A stretch of 64,000 bases of DNA from Sipunculus nudus (taxonomy: Eukaryota; Annelida; Sipuncula; Golfingiida; Sipunculidae): positions 68,100,676-68,164,675 of the forward strand of contig CM049316.1 in NCBI GenBank assembly GCA_026874595.1, given 5' to 3'. The position numbers and the translations under genes are program-made. This document shows positions 50,362-62,690 of the stretch, piece after piece. Numbering within the stretch: position 1 is the first letter of the stretch; each line of letters opens with the position of its first letter. The notes beneath the pieces were generated by a model, which was given only the letters and a program-made list of their open reading frames with translations, was not told where the DNA came from and made no database searches.

Positions 50362-52068
50362 CTGTAAACAAAGCAAAAAAAAAAACATAAGATATATATA
50401 TATATAGTCCATTTCTGAATTACAAGAATACTGGGACCATAATCCCTCTTTGATATAGTTCTCATTGAATTGCTGATGTCCTCTTTCATATCCAATTATT
50501 TAATTGTAACATTAATGATATTATAAGATATTACAATAGTGAGGTAAAATATCATGGCAATATTGTGGTTTTCTGACATGCATGCATGTGCTATTAGGTT
50601 TATTGATCTGTGTGTTTATTTTATCTGTTACATGTTACGATTATAATCCTTAAGCGGCTCGATTTAGGATTAAATCTCTTCTTCTAAACCACTTATACAA
50701 TATTTTTTATTAAAACATTTTTTAGCAGACATCTTAAAAACTGATTCTTGAAAATTACACATTAAAGAAAATAAATATTATTTTTTTAAACCATTTTCTT
50801 CAAGATAATTAACTTCATCGTGATTAATTAAGGTAAATTTTAATTATTTTATGTCTGAATTGAGCGTGTTAAAATGCAATATACATATTTCTAAACCTAG
50901 CCGTAAAATCTAAACTACAATAACAATATATGAAATATTATACATCACGATAACTGGATTAGATGGAGTGTAAAAACCGAGTGCAAAAGGAATTGAGCGC
51001 TGAAGTTATTGGCAGTGAACCACAGGGGAAAAGTCAGCCCGGAATGCGGTATCCCCATGAGAGATCCCTATACTAAGCGATAGCCATCTGGCTGCTGGCC
51101 CTTTTTTCTTGTGTGACAGTTATCCAACCTGCTGCGATATCACCTATAGCCGGGGGCACAACATTTTGGCCTAAGGTTACACAGGACGTGTGATTTTCGC
51201 CAATAGCTAGGCCTACAATCAGCATTGAGAACTATATCTAAAAGACATCCTGCGAGTTAAAGCGAGCAGGGAGCAAGCCCTTTGGATTGGGGACACGCTC
51301 ACTGCGGCCGATGAGTCAAATGCCCAATTTTGTGGGCAACGTATTAAAGTGAGTTATGCCCTTGAATTGACTAAGTTCGTTTGTCGGGTCGCGGTCCAAA
51401 CTGATTGTAAATTTCATCAATTGTCGCAGGGATGCCTCTGGTACCGGGCACATGCTGCAAGGGGTCGCGGCATTTGTAACCGCGTGTCGATTTCTGTCCT
51501 TGTACCCGATTACAAACAAGACCGCTTGTTCATTTCCGTATCGATTTCTCAGGCCTACCCCTTGTCAGTGACAAAAGCGCCCCAATGAACTCTGTAACTT
51601 GAATCATTCGTAAAGGAATGGTTGAGACAAAATTAGCTTGAATGCTTGATGCGATTTCGCCTATCAGTGGCGGGCTGGACTAAAGGTTATTGCTAATAAA
51701 GGCCCTTCGCTTGCACTACTTCATTAAGTTTGTGATCGCAGGCCAAATACAGGTTTGTCAACATATCTCTGTGACCGAGACCTCAAACCTTATATAATCC
51801 GCTAACTGTTCTCTTTGTAACTTAAAATAACTTGGGCGACATCCATAAAGTAATACTCTGACAGAAAGGCGTCTATGGAAATAGTTTTCACAATTAGATT
51901 ACAATTTTCAAATCTTTCCTAATTCTTTATCATTTTTACCCACATAAGCATAAATCATATCATAATTTACTCTGTTTTTTTATTAATGTAGCTAAATAAT
52001 TGTAGTAATATAAAATAGAAATGAAGTTAGTTAACGGACAATTAATTAATTATCTATATAGGCCTTTA

Positions 52069-52071
<3 letters not shown>

Positions 52072-52119
<48 letters not shown>
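52072..52119. repeat. (TA)n microsatellite in snail intron 1
   Basis: Uninterrupted TA dinucleotides inside the intron. Confidence 0.94.
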
Positions 52120-52122
<3 letters not shown>

Positions 52123-52538
52123 ACACCTGTGTCGGCCTGTTTCAAGGTCTGTTATACTAGTGTTAACCCGCATAAGCCCTTATCTTTAGCAAAGGGGTGT
52201 CACAGTCTAAAGGAGGTCGTTCTAATGTTTACACCGACTTGTTATGTCAGCGCCTCGTGGATGAGGAGCCCCAAAGAAACGAACATGTTGAGCCATGAAA
52301 CGTACAACCTGGAGTACTGAATATACAAACTTTACATTAAAATAGAGAAATAGAACTATGCACATGCTTAAGTTTACGAAACGGACAATTAACGTATGCT
52401 GTAAAAAGGACAAGATCTATAGTATAAAGTATTCAAAATAAAATTCAGTTTTAATGGTATGGTCCGTTTTAAATGTGAAATTCACAGGTTATATTATGAA
52501 AGTACAGCTGTACAAATATTTTTAGGGGAGGAAAACAC

Positions 52539-52622
52539 GCAAGTTGAGATATGAAATCTGCAAGGTGGAAAAACTTTAGCATGAAATGGACAAGGTGAGG
52601 TATGAAACGGACAAGGTGAGCC
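52539..52622. repeat. Short degenerate tandem repeat in snail intron 1
   Basis: About four units built on GCAAGGTGAGGTATGAAACG (plus strand), variously GTTGAGATATGAAATCT, AGGTGGAAAA..ATGAAATGGA and AGGTGAGGTATGAAACGGA. They precede a GC-rich stretch with a GGGGCGGGG box at 52633-52641. Confidence 0.65.
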
Positions 52623-53768
52623 CTGCACGGCCGGGGCGGGGCGGGTGGCGGGGTGCGATTTCACAGCGGTGGCCGGCTGGGCAGATGCGCTCTCGACAAT
52701 GAAATCTACAAGCACAACAATGCCGTTCACAATGAAATTTCCGCATGGCGGCCCGGAATGAACGCGCGTGGTTCTGTCTAAATACAAGGCAGGTGGTAGC
52801 TCGCGCATTGACACAGTGCACATGCCTCGGTATGTATGATAAACTTCATCCCTTCTGCAGTCACGCGAATTTGTGCGCCGCGCTGGCGCGCTCGCGCACT
52901 TGTAGAGCTCTTGACAAAACGTAAGCGCGTGCATTCCGTCACAGGGTACGCTTGAAAACACCTGCCCCATTATCCTTGCGGCTTACCTCCCTATTATTAA
53001 AATTTCAATTATTGAAACGTCGTTATAATGCGTTACGGGGGTTATTTATTGTAACCGTGGCCGGAACGGAATCGCTTCACTCAGGCGACTAATTGAACAT
53101 CAAAAGCCCGCTGTAACTTCGTCGGTCAAAATAGATAGCTATATAGGAATCTATATAAAAGACTTAGGCATAGCTCGACTTAAGATAGGGATATTCTGAT
53201 ATTATCTGGCATCAAAGAATGATAGGGTTATCGCGCTATGCCATGACTATATATTATTATATACTGCCCGTCTGCCTATGGCGTTGTTATTTCTATATAG
53301 AGGAACATATGTTTCACAGACGTGCAATTGCGGAAGAGTTTTAGACGCCGCCGAGCAGGTTTCGTGCTTTTGTTAAAATACCTAGCAATAATGTGTAGAG
53401 TATACGTCATTATCTGAGGATATGTTATTAGCCTGCTTTAGATATGTTAAACACATGTTATATACTTCAAATACTGATCTGGAGTATGTTTCCTCAAACT
53501 TAACTGTTTCCTTCAAAATCCTGACCACATGTAGAACTGTCCTTCATCAACTATACATAAATCTCATATAATTTTTTTAATTCAAATTATATAATCTTTA
53601 TATAATTGCTTTCCTGCCATGGAGGAAAATACACTTAAGAATTATCCGATAACTAATACATTCTGATATATTATAATAATATGCATGTTTTATTTTTGTT
53701 AGGAATATGTTATGCACCTATATATATATCTTATGCTGTCATTAAAAGGGCTTGTGCATTTACTGCTG

Positions 53769-53769
53769 A

Positions 53770-53798
<29 letters not shown>
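53769..53798. repeat. (CA)n microsatellite in snail intron 1
   Basis: CA dinucleotides followed by a short TA run. Confidence 0.93.
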
Positions 53799-53805
<7 letters not shown>

Positions 53806-54335
53806 CACGATATTATCACAGTATAAGCTATTCTATTTTATATTTTTAACAATATTGCTATACACACCGGCGTATATAGCCTCTGGATTAAGTTAAATCG
53901 GGCTCTCTAGAACAGAATGTTTATGTAAGAACATGTATGCATTTATTTAAAATAATAAATCTTAATATGTAAACTGATAACAAATATGTAATGTCGATTT
54001 ATAAAGTTGAAAATAAATTTCATTTTCACGATGAAGACAATAAATATTATTTCTTTTGTTTCCTCTGTAACTAATATGAGGGGATTATGTCATTTATTTA
54101 AGGAGAGTGATAAAATATATGACAGAAGCTAACAAAGGGGTTTAAAAAATACTCCATCCACGAGAAAATTACATTCTGTTAACTATAATGGGGGGAAAAT
54201 AAAGTCATTGGTTAAAATGTCATATATATACAAAAGAAGAGTTAACTTTCTATGTCTATTGTGTTATTTGTGAAATTGACGTGGTAACATACTGAATTCC
54301 AGGAAAAGAAAAGTACAAAGAAATTGACTACATAC

Positions 54336-54573
54336 CAGTGCAGTGAGAGAGGGGTGGAGTAGCGTCCGCTTGCCTCACGTCCGTTGCCATTTCTGCGAGG
54401 GAGTCAGTTTCAATGTCGATTTCTTCATCTCCAATATCCATGCCTGGTTCTATCAAGTTTTCATCATCGACTACAATATCATTGTTATTCTCAGCTGTTG
54501 AAGACAACAAACTGTCTCCCATCAAAAGTTTCTTCTGGCAAAGTTGTTTCTTTATCAGGAAAGATCTTGGCAT
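54336..54573 (-). CDS. snail: Snail family transcriptional repressor, coding exon 1 (SNAG motif)
   Basis: This is the first coding exon of a Snail-type zinc-finger repressor. The ATG at 54573-54571 lies in a good context (GGAAAATGC, A at -3). It opens with MPRSFLIKK, the SNAG motif of the Snail and Gfi families, which recruits co-repressors such as LSD1-CoREST in known members. A motif that must sit at the extreme N-terminus fixes this start. The next ~70 residues are acidic (DDENLIEPGMDIGDEEID). Reading through gives stop TAG just past the exon, but a consensus donor (CACTG|GTATGT) ends the exon at 54336 after 79 codons plus one base. That base joins the first two bases of exon 2 to make GAT (Asp80). 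The family assignment is firm. Orthology to a particular snail paralogue is not resolved, because several lophotrochozoans carry more than one. Confidence 0.93.
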
Positions 54574-54842
54574 TTTCCAGGTTTGCCTAGAAGTTGAAGC
54601 ACTAAATATAGGAATGTCACTATAAATTCCTAAGCTGCTAAAATCCTGCGTCCAGTTCGTTAAGTCCCAGTGGAGTTTGTTGAAATATATGTCAACCAGA
54701 CACCGATTACAATAAAACAGTAGGTTGACTCCGATCGTGGCTTATCTGTCTTGGATGTATCGCACCCGTGACCGCAGCTGGTCAACTTTGACCATAGACA
54801 AACTTCTCCGAGTCTTATACCAAAGCTCGATGTGGAGTTACG

Positions 54843-55261
54843 CAGGTGCATTGAAGTGACACGTGGGCATGAGCCAATCAGCGCGCGCGTTTCAAGTGGG
54901 CGGTGCTTTCGCACGCCAATCAGCCGAACGCATTCTTTGGCGTGTCCGATTTCACTTGAGCGAGATGATCTTGGAGCCCCCTATGTGCTCTGAGAACAGG
55001 TGCGCGCCGCGGAGATGCACCCTTCCCCGGCCCCACGGTTTGCCAGTGTCATTAGAGATACATTTATAACACTGTTATCCATGATGTAAGCCCCCCCAGC
55101 TCCAGGCATCCGAGATGAAAAGCTGGCACAATTCAAAGTGATAGCACCAAGGGTGGCGGAAAAAATACAAGAAACCTGCACAGTTCAAATTCAGTTACCG
55201 CGCGTAGATCACAACGTAAGTTTTTAAAGAAAACCTTAAATCTAATTATGCCGTACAGGTG
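54843..55261 (-). promoter_or_regulatory. Candidate snail promoter-proximal region with three CAGGTG E-boxes
   Basis: Upstream of the snail start, the DNA from ~54.84 to 55.57 kb is GC-richer than its surroundings. It has CAGGTG at 54843-54848, 54997-55002 and 55256-55261 and CACGTG at 54860-54865. A TATAAAT sequence on the minus strand (55062-55068) could place transcription start near 55.03 kb, giving a ~460-nt 5' leader. That TATA call is weak. CAGGTG is the established Snail-type target, so autoregulation is possible but inferred. Confidence 0.4.
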
Positions 55262-56219
55262 AGGAAGGAAAACTTGCCTGGGGTTTGCTCCGAGTTTTTT
55301 TGCCCCCACATGTGCGGGTACTACAGCGTTGTACGACTCAACGTAAACAAGCCAGATTATCTAAACCCTGACTTCTCGCATCAGCGGCGTCTGTTCTACG
55401 ATGGAATTAAAAGAGGATGCCATCGCTAATTAAGCATCCTGGATACCACTGGCCTCACTCTCGCTGCAGGAATTCGTCTCATTTCTTTAGTCAGTGGCAG
55501 GAAAAATCGACTGAGCACTATCACTGCTGTTCAATTAAAACCCGCGCCGACAGTTAAAAGGAGCTGCAATCTCCGCTGGGAATTGCGTTATAACTTTATC
55601 ATGACCAGCCCAACAAATATTCAGAATTATTCCAAATCAGAAATGGGTTTATATCTCTCTCACAGTGCTCTACGCTGCCTTTTTTGCACCATTTCCCCAC
55701 GATTTTTTCTTATCTGCACGTACAGAAAATCGAATAACACAGGTACCTCAGCCTTACAGATATGCCTGTATAAATTCCACGCCATCTCTGGTTTTGTATT
55801 TAGCTCTGTTTATTATATTCCTACAAATCAAGAATATGTTTTTAATGCAACAATGCTTTAGCAGGTTTATTGAAGACTATTCTTCTCTGAAATTACGACT
55901 TGTTAGAAGCTGGCATCGTGACAATCCATTCCATTATATAGATATAAATAAAAGATAGCCCTATATACTATATAAGTTAATGTTATGTTTTTATGAAGAC
56001 TCAGAAATTATTTTTTTTTTATATTATTCAAATATAAGGTTCTCTATGCATGCAGACCTTTTGAGAATTCATCATGACTGGTTTGAACAATGTTAAAGAC
56101 TGGTACAACCTTCAGTCTTAAATGCAAGCTAAAAAACATTTGATGCCTCTTCTTAAATATTAACTATATTTTCCTATAACATGCAGCATGGTCGCATTAA
56201 ACATGATCTTAATCATCAC
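55262..56219. other. Upstream flank of snail
   Basis: GC-balanced to ~55.57 kb, then AT-rich. A 97-codon and a 92-codon frame overlap at 55.6-55.96 kb without recognised domains. Confidence 0.45.
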
Positions 56220-56234
56220 CCGTTGTCATATTCG

Positions 56235-56500
56235 AACAATCATCATCATTATCATCATCAACGGCAGCAGTATAGCGGCATCCTTAAAAGTCGTCATCAT
56301 CATCATTGTACTCGTCGTCGTCATACTTATACAGTATAATTAAAATAACATCATGATCACCGTTGTTTTCGCCATCATCATCATCGTCATAGTGAAAATA
56401 TAGTACATGTAATTATCATCATATTCACATCATCATCATCGCCGTCCACATCATCATTGTCGTCGTGGTCATCATATAATCCAGTGTCATCATGCTCTTT
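56235..56500. repeat. Imperfect (CAT)n trinucleotide-rich stretch
   Basis: Interrupted CAT/CGT triplets (ATCATCATC, GTCGTC). It is compositionally the complement of the GAT part of the 4.4-5.9 kb array. Confidence 0.8.
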
Positions 56501-56822
56501 TAATTCTCCTTCTTCAGCATTATCGGCATACTTATTCCCATATGTATATATATACATGTATTTACATTCATTATCATGCTATCAGTGATAGTTTCATTAT
56601 CATTTGAGTCGTTGTCGTTAATTAAATAACTGCAATATATTAATGAGTGTGTGGACGGAATGATCGTGCACATATATACTTCAGTAATGCTGTTTAAGAG
56701 GCTAGCATATTTTGGAGGAATGTGTGTTAATTAGGATATGTCAGAGTATTATTTGATATCATAAAGTATATCAATGTATGTCAAATGGCAAGTACAAATA
56801 TACCATTGTACCATGACCCATG

Positions 56823-56825
<3 letters not shown>

Positions 56826-56900
<75 letters not shown>
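56826..56900. repeat. Compound (CT)n-(TA)n microsatellite
   Basis: (CT)n to ~56869 passes directly into (TA)n. Confidence 0.95.
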
Positions 56901-56905
<5 letters not shown>

Positions 56906-59900
56906 TTAATATATTTAGAAATATTCTGACTCGCCTTCTATAGGTAAAGGTATAGCTATCATCGGTGCATAATATATAAAGCATCCTAGAGATCCACCCA
57001 ACTCGGGCAACAGCAACACATGAACATATCTTATAGAACATGCAGATGTAAACATCAGTCTGCATGTTGTACAAGATAGATTTTTGTGATATATGCTTCA
57101 TAGTCTTTTCATGTCTTCAAAGATACATAAAATCACGAGTTGACAACGAGGATTTATTGGTTTAATGGCTGACGGGATATCAGCAGCTGCGAGAACGGGA
57201 ACATAAATTACAACCGGCTGACAGCGCCCTCTTTTGGCGGGATCACTCGACCGCGACATTGGTGTGGGCACGGATCGCTGATTTTCTCTTGTTCAGACCA
57301 TTCACAGGCCCACCCTAACTATAACCTCATACCTCAGCATACATCTGTTGTCATATATGTCAGTTACTATTTGTATACCAATTACACGCCTTCTTATTCT
57401 TCATGTTGAAGAGTCGTCAAACGAGTAGCCGAACATGTTCGTTTGTCTGTATGTCCGACCGTGTCTAAAGGAATTATTAGGGATTTTAACACAATTTTAA
57501 AGTCTGATTGCTTTGCAACAATTTGATCATAATATGTCTGTATTCCTTTTTCTTTTTTTTAACAGTACGAAAAAAAAATAAAGAACATTATTGATGATTT
57601 TCATGTGATCGGTTTGTCGCCGAGTAGGTTAACACAGGTGGCGCCACCTTCAACTCAACATCACATAACAGTTACGTGATCATGCAATATTTCCGTGAAA
57701 TTTACCTGGCTATAGAACCGATCCGAGATATTTGCTAACATGCCAAATTTTACAAACCATGTACTAGATTTGAGGTTCCATATTAACACGCCATTATGAA
57801 TAGTTCGACTCACATTATTAATATATTTTTTTAGTAGTATTAATGTTATAATGTAAGCTAAAGTATTATATTATCTAGACCTATATCCACAAAAAAAGGG
57901 GCAAATGTAAAGTCAGCTCCTTGGAAAGTATAGACTGCATGTGGAGGGCAGACGTTGCACAATCACTTCACATGTATGCAGAGTGAACTAAAAGTGGGAA
58001 TTGTATACATAAGTATATTTCTGCAGTTCAAACTGTCATTTGTTTTTTAATATAATTTGATTAATTTATATCGTAGCTAATGTTTACCTGAAAGTTCAGC
58101 ATAGGTACGATAACGTAATATACTTGATATTTAATAATTTTGTCCTTGTTTATCCTGCTCTCGAAATAACCTATAAAGGATACAGGTTAAAGTGGACATC
58201 TCAGGAAAGCTTGGAAATCTGATCAACCTAAATGGACAGAGCAAGCCCTTTAGGTATTTCCCTTTGGGAAAATTATCCAATCGGGTTGTACATGCATGCA
58301 GGCGTATTCGGAACTTGCACTCGAGGGCATACCCCTAGCTCTCACCATCTCACCCACCCCTGCGGAGTAAGACATCATATATACAAGCTTAATTGGCCAG
58401 GGATGCACACCTGAGGTCTTGAGGTTACGCTTTGTTACTTGTTGAAAATGACTACCTTGTCAATTTCAGCTGAAATCTACCTCGGGGCTGTTGTTACGTT
58501 TCCTTACGGAGTGAAATCGACAACGGGTGAAAACTATTTATAGACGAGCGCGCGACATATGTTGCTTTGTGAAACTGATGCAATTCACTTGTAAAACATA
58601 TAGCTCTGCTATTATTATTTAAATGCATCCCTGATTTGTAAACATCCATGGTCGTTTGTGGTATTGTATACGTGCAATTAACTTTTAGCCACTGTTTTTG
58701 TGTGTGCATGTGTGTGCACTATTCAGGCATTTATGTTGTAACTACATGCGTATGTATTAAGTTAGTTATTTTAGCAAAAGAGCTAGACTTTATAAATGGG
58801 AAATTGACGTCTTAATATTTCGTTATCAGATTTGCCTGAATTTACTTGCTAAAGATGTATTAAATAAATAAATGTGTTTTTGCAGGTTTTGTATGAAAAA
58901 GGGTACATGCATGTGTGTGACACGGAGAGGAGTGAGGGAATTTCCACTGGAAGAATTAAACCAGTTATTAAATATAAGTATTTTCTTAATTGATATATGA
59001 ATAATTAAATATGCGGAAATCATGATTTCTTGTTTACTAGATATTCATTATAAATTAATGTGTACTTGCATCAACTGAGAACTACAATGTATTATTCTTT
59101 TCAACTCCCTAAGTAAGTGTTATATATACGTTAGTATATTCTACATAGAAATTCAGCACTCTGCCTTTATATCGAGTGCATTGATGTTTTAAGTGACATG
59201 GGCCACATTGTGACGAGTTCTTTATCCCACGCGACCACGTGCGGTGCCAGGTCACCAAGGTCAACTTACCTAGGAGCGACATTTTGCGCATCACTAAACA
59301 AGCGACCAGGTTGTTTTTGTTTAAAGTACCTTACGTTTCCCGGCGCCCTGTTATAACCAGCCAAGTGTGACAGGTTGTCCGACCTTATAAACCCTTAGTT
59401 ATTGTTATATCAAGCTCCTAATATACGCTACTAGGCATTCACGTGGCAGCGTCCGCCTCGCACCTGCTTCCTAGGACTGTTCCACCTAAGGGAAATAGGG
59501 ATGTCAGTTTGTTAAAAAAAAAACAAGTATGCTTCTTTTATATTCCTAAACTTTTTGCAAAATTTCAAAATAATCATACTTGAAGACGTTTTCTACTATT
59601 AGGTAAACAAAAGCATAGTTAAGACAGATTTTGTAAATGATAATAAGATATTTCCCAAATATGGAAATCCCTGACGAAGGAAATGGGATGACCCATGTAT
59701 ATTTGCAGCTGCACATGCCGCAGGCTGTGCACATGCAGAAGAATTTACTATAGTGTATTCCTGGGAACACCGACCAGCCTGAGACAGGTATACCCCGCCC
59801 CCCGGGGTGACATCTGCCGGCATGCTGCCCTAGATTGGGACAGGCTAATTGATTTGTCTATAATAATGTTCAAGCACATGCAGTGAATGTTCCGCCAAAA

Positions 59901-59954
59901 CACAGCAAGGTGTAACCTGAACAACAACAAAAATCACAGAACTATCTTAATAGG

Positions 59955-59957
<3 letters not shown>
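56901..59957. other. Intergenic, 3 kb
   Basis: GC-balanced patches lie at ~57.13-57.32, 58.19-58.56 and 59.16-59.48 kb. No gene is recognised. Confidence 0.5.

Positions 59958-60001
<44 letters not shown>
59958..60001. repeat. (TA)n microsatellite
   Basis: Uninterrupted TA dinucleotides. Confidence 0.94.
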
Positions 60002-60002
<1 letters not shown>

Positions 60003-61364
60003 TATACCAAATGTTGTAGCCTTAGAGTCAAAAGTCCACTCATTCAAAAGTAAAACAATGTGCACGGAATTTCTCAATTTCTGCAAAATACAATGTAATT
60101 CTTCATGTTTGTATTGAAGTTTGTTAAAATTATGTATATATGTGTATATAAATTCATATGTGCTTGTATGCACATATGTATGTAGGGGGAGGGCGATGGT
60201 CTAGGGAGCCGCTTCAATGTTTAAATGCTAGCTTAATTGTAAGCAGGGTTAGAACCACGCCGGTCGGAGCCGGTCGAGGGTATCCGGGACGGGCTCTGCC
60301 GGCCAGCACAAAGCTAATATTTGCAACCCACCGACCGGCAAAAAAAATCTTAAAAATCGTCATAAAACCCGCTACCAGCATTGAAACTTTGGTTATTCAT
60401 AACCCCAAACTGCATTAAATTTGTACCTCATATAAGTATATTTACAAAAATGAATCAATCGAGAGCCGAAATAATCATAAAAAAAAATAAAAATAGTTAT
60501 AACACAAATAACAACGCAAAGATAAACCTTACGTATTCCGAAACCGAATGTGTGCACCTTTGTATGGCGTCAATACTGAAATTTTCATAATTGATGAATT
60601 GGGGAATACCCCGGAATTCCCTCTATGATTGGCTAATTATACGGAGTTTAGTTCTCAGTTCATATCCAGGAAATTCCTGTTTAAAGGGTCTGTCTGAAGG
60701 CCGCCATACACGTAGTGCGACTTGTCCCGCGATAGCAGGCTCAGCTTCGGGGGAAACGGCCAACGAATATTATGATTGCTCATGTTATCCTGTTATAATG
60801 TGATCGTCTATGGTTTCATGAACCGTGTCTGAGGAGGGTGCCATGTGTTTTGCGTGGTCAACAGGAAAATCAGAAGGAGTATAGCTTTTCCAAATTAACC
60901 ATGCATCCATGCCCTTTGTTTTCTTATAGCTCTATATTACGAAACAGAATATGTCCTATAGGAAGAATATATTTCCTCACACGCACATATATTGATAAAT
61001 ATAAAGTTATAAGGTAGAACAATGGTGGAATCCTGGAAGTGATGTTGAATGCATGTAGTTTTCATTATATTTTTGCAGAATATGTTGCATGCAGGACTCA
61101 TGTTGAGCAACATGACGCACAACCCCATAACCCCCCCCCCCCCCGGGACCACCTCCGCTTGCTTCGCAAATGTCAATAAATCTAGCCGATGCTCAAATTT
61201 GTCTAGCTATAACCCTGATTGTAAGTATATGCTTATCTGCAGAATTTCATTTTGGTCTCAGACAAAAACCCTCTCCTCTTTCCGGTATACAGGCAATGCC
61301 TGTACTCAGGCAACTCCATCAGTATACTTTTATCCAGCCCCATGATGTCTGTAATACAGGACTT

Positions 61365-61365
<1 letters not shown>
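60002..61365. other. Intergenic with a C tract
   Basis: Contains a run of ~14 C at 61131-61144. Overlapping short frames near 61.05-61.65 kb are not supported as genes. Confidence 0.5.

Positions 61366-61369
<4 letters not shown>

Positions 61370-61410
<41 letters not shown>
61370..61410. repeat. (TA)n microsatellite
   Basis: Uninterrupted TA dinucleotides. Confidence 0.93.
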
Positions 61411-61411
<1 letters not shown>

Positions 61412-61764
61412 CGGACAAAATAATTCTACTAAAAGTCAGTATTTTATTGATCACAACAGGGATGTTTTCCTTTTTTCAGTGATATTTTTAGTCGAGGTAA
61501 CCGCCTCCATTTTTTATGCTTGCCATGTACATCTGCAGAATTACATTCCGGTTTCGGACTATACGTGCAGGATAACCCTGGCATCAACAATTAACGTTCG
61601 GTGCACCGCTCCTGCGGATCCTGTGTGTGCCATCCCCTTTGCAGGCTCATAACACCTAGGAACCCCCGAAAGGCGCACTTGTTTTGAGTGCATGAAAAAT
61701 GACTGTTGGGCACAGAACATCCAGTTTACAGATTTCTCACCCATTGTTGGTGCCGACCGTAAAA

Positions 61765-61835
61765 TATGTCACCGCCTCGGCTGAGATTCGAACCCACCAT
61801 CTCCCCGCTTTGAGCCTTGTAATCTACCCCGAGAA
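61765..61835 (-). pseudogene. Possible tRNA-derived SINE head or tRNA relic
   Basis: The minus strand contains GGTGGGTTCGAATCTC, a good pol III B box within a T-arm-like context. Before it lies a weak A-box-like stretch (CGGGGTAGATTACAAGGC). The acceptor stem is not convincing. The sequence continuing to about 61.6 kb is GC-balanced and could be a SINE body. Confidence 0.35.
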
Positions 61836-62690
61836 TATACGGAAGCTGGTATATTGCTTCAACAAAGTTTATATAATTCTACTTCTAACATATATCGGTA
61901 ATTATACGTCTATATTTGTACTCGGTACATAAACATTAAATCCAGGTATATAGTATTCATCGTTTAAGCTGAACGAAGCAAACCTAACACACGTACAAAC
62001 ATTATTGGCGACCAAGCGTGTCAGGTCCGCCCCGCGGTGATTAGGAACACGGGCATGTTGCGGCCAGCTCCTGGAGTGGTTTAATGGGGTGGGGTAAGCC
62101 CATTGTACCCTCAGCAGAAACAGATGCCCCACCGACAGGGTCATCAAAGTGACAAAAGCCCTCCAGAGACATTAATTTTCCTTAGCGATTACCGCGGGCA
62201 GCTGTTGATTAAAGTATAGTAAATGGTGGTCAATAAAGTGGTATCACTTTCACTATACTTGTATATGTTGTTAATCTCAATTCTCCTTTTGGAGTGCACG
62301 CATGCGAAAACAAAGTCTCAGTGTTCTTATATAAACGAGGGATTCGAGATTAAATTCTGGATATTCAGATTTACTTTACCAAAGCTGTATATATATATTG
62401 GTATTTTTGTATTGTTATGCTTCTTCATACGTGTGTGAAAATATCAAACGCAAGTAAATGTATGTAAGGTCTTATGATACAATATAGTATAAACTATCAC
62501 TACTATTTCCATATACATACAGCATGATTTTGATATTACTCTGTTCCGAGAACCACTTATGCAACTTTTGCACTTCTGCCGATTACTCAGCCCCTTTACT
62601 TTTCCGTTACTAACTGCGTCCGTTACTGTCAGACAGTATTATAACTACTAATCTTATTGCTAAAGGTAACACATACTAATAAACGATATA
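61836..62690. other. Intergenic, nothing recognised
   Basis: GC-balanced block at ~61.98-62.20 kb, then AT-rich DNA. Confidence 0.5.

Larger units (their letters stand above)
50362..54335 (-). other. snail intron 1
   Basis: This is a 3,974-bp phase-1 intron with donor GTATGT and acceptor TTTACAG, both read directly. The T-rich tract before the acceptor includes an unbroken run of 11 T. The intron is not uniform. AT-rich stretches (50.4-50.95 and 53.1-54.3 kb) flank two GC-balanced, non-repetitive blocks at about 51.0-51.8 and 52.5-53.1 kb, and a (TA)n tract lies at 52072-52119. CAGGTG/CACCTG E-boxes occur at 52124-52129, 52790-52795 and 52959-52964. Introns of developmental transcription factors often hold enhancers, but that role here is inference. 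Confidence 0.85.
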
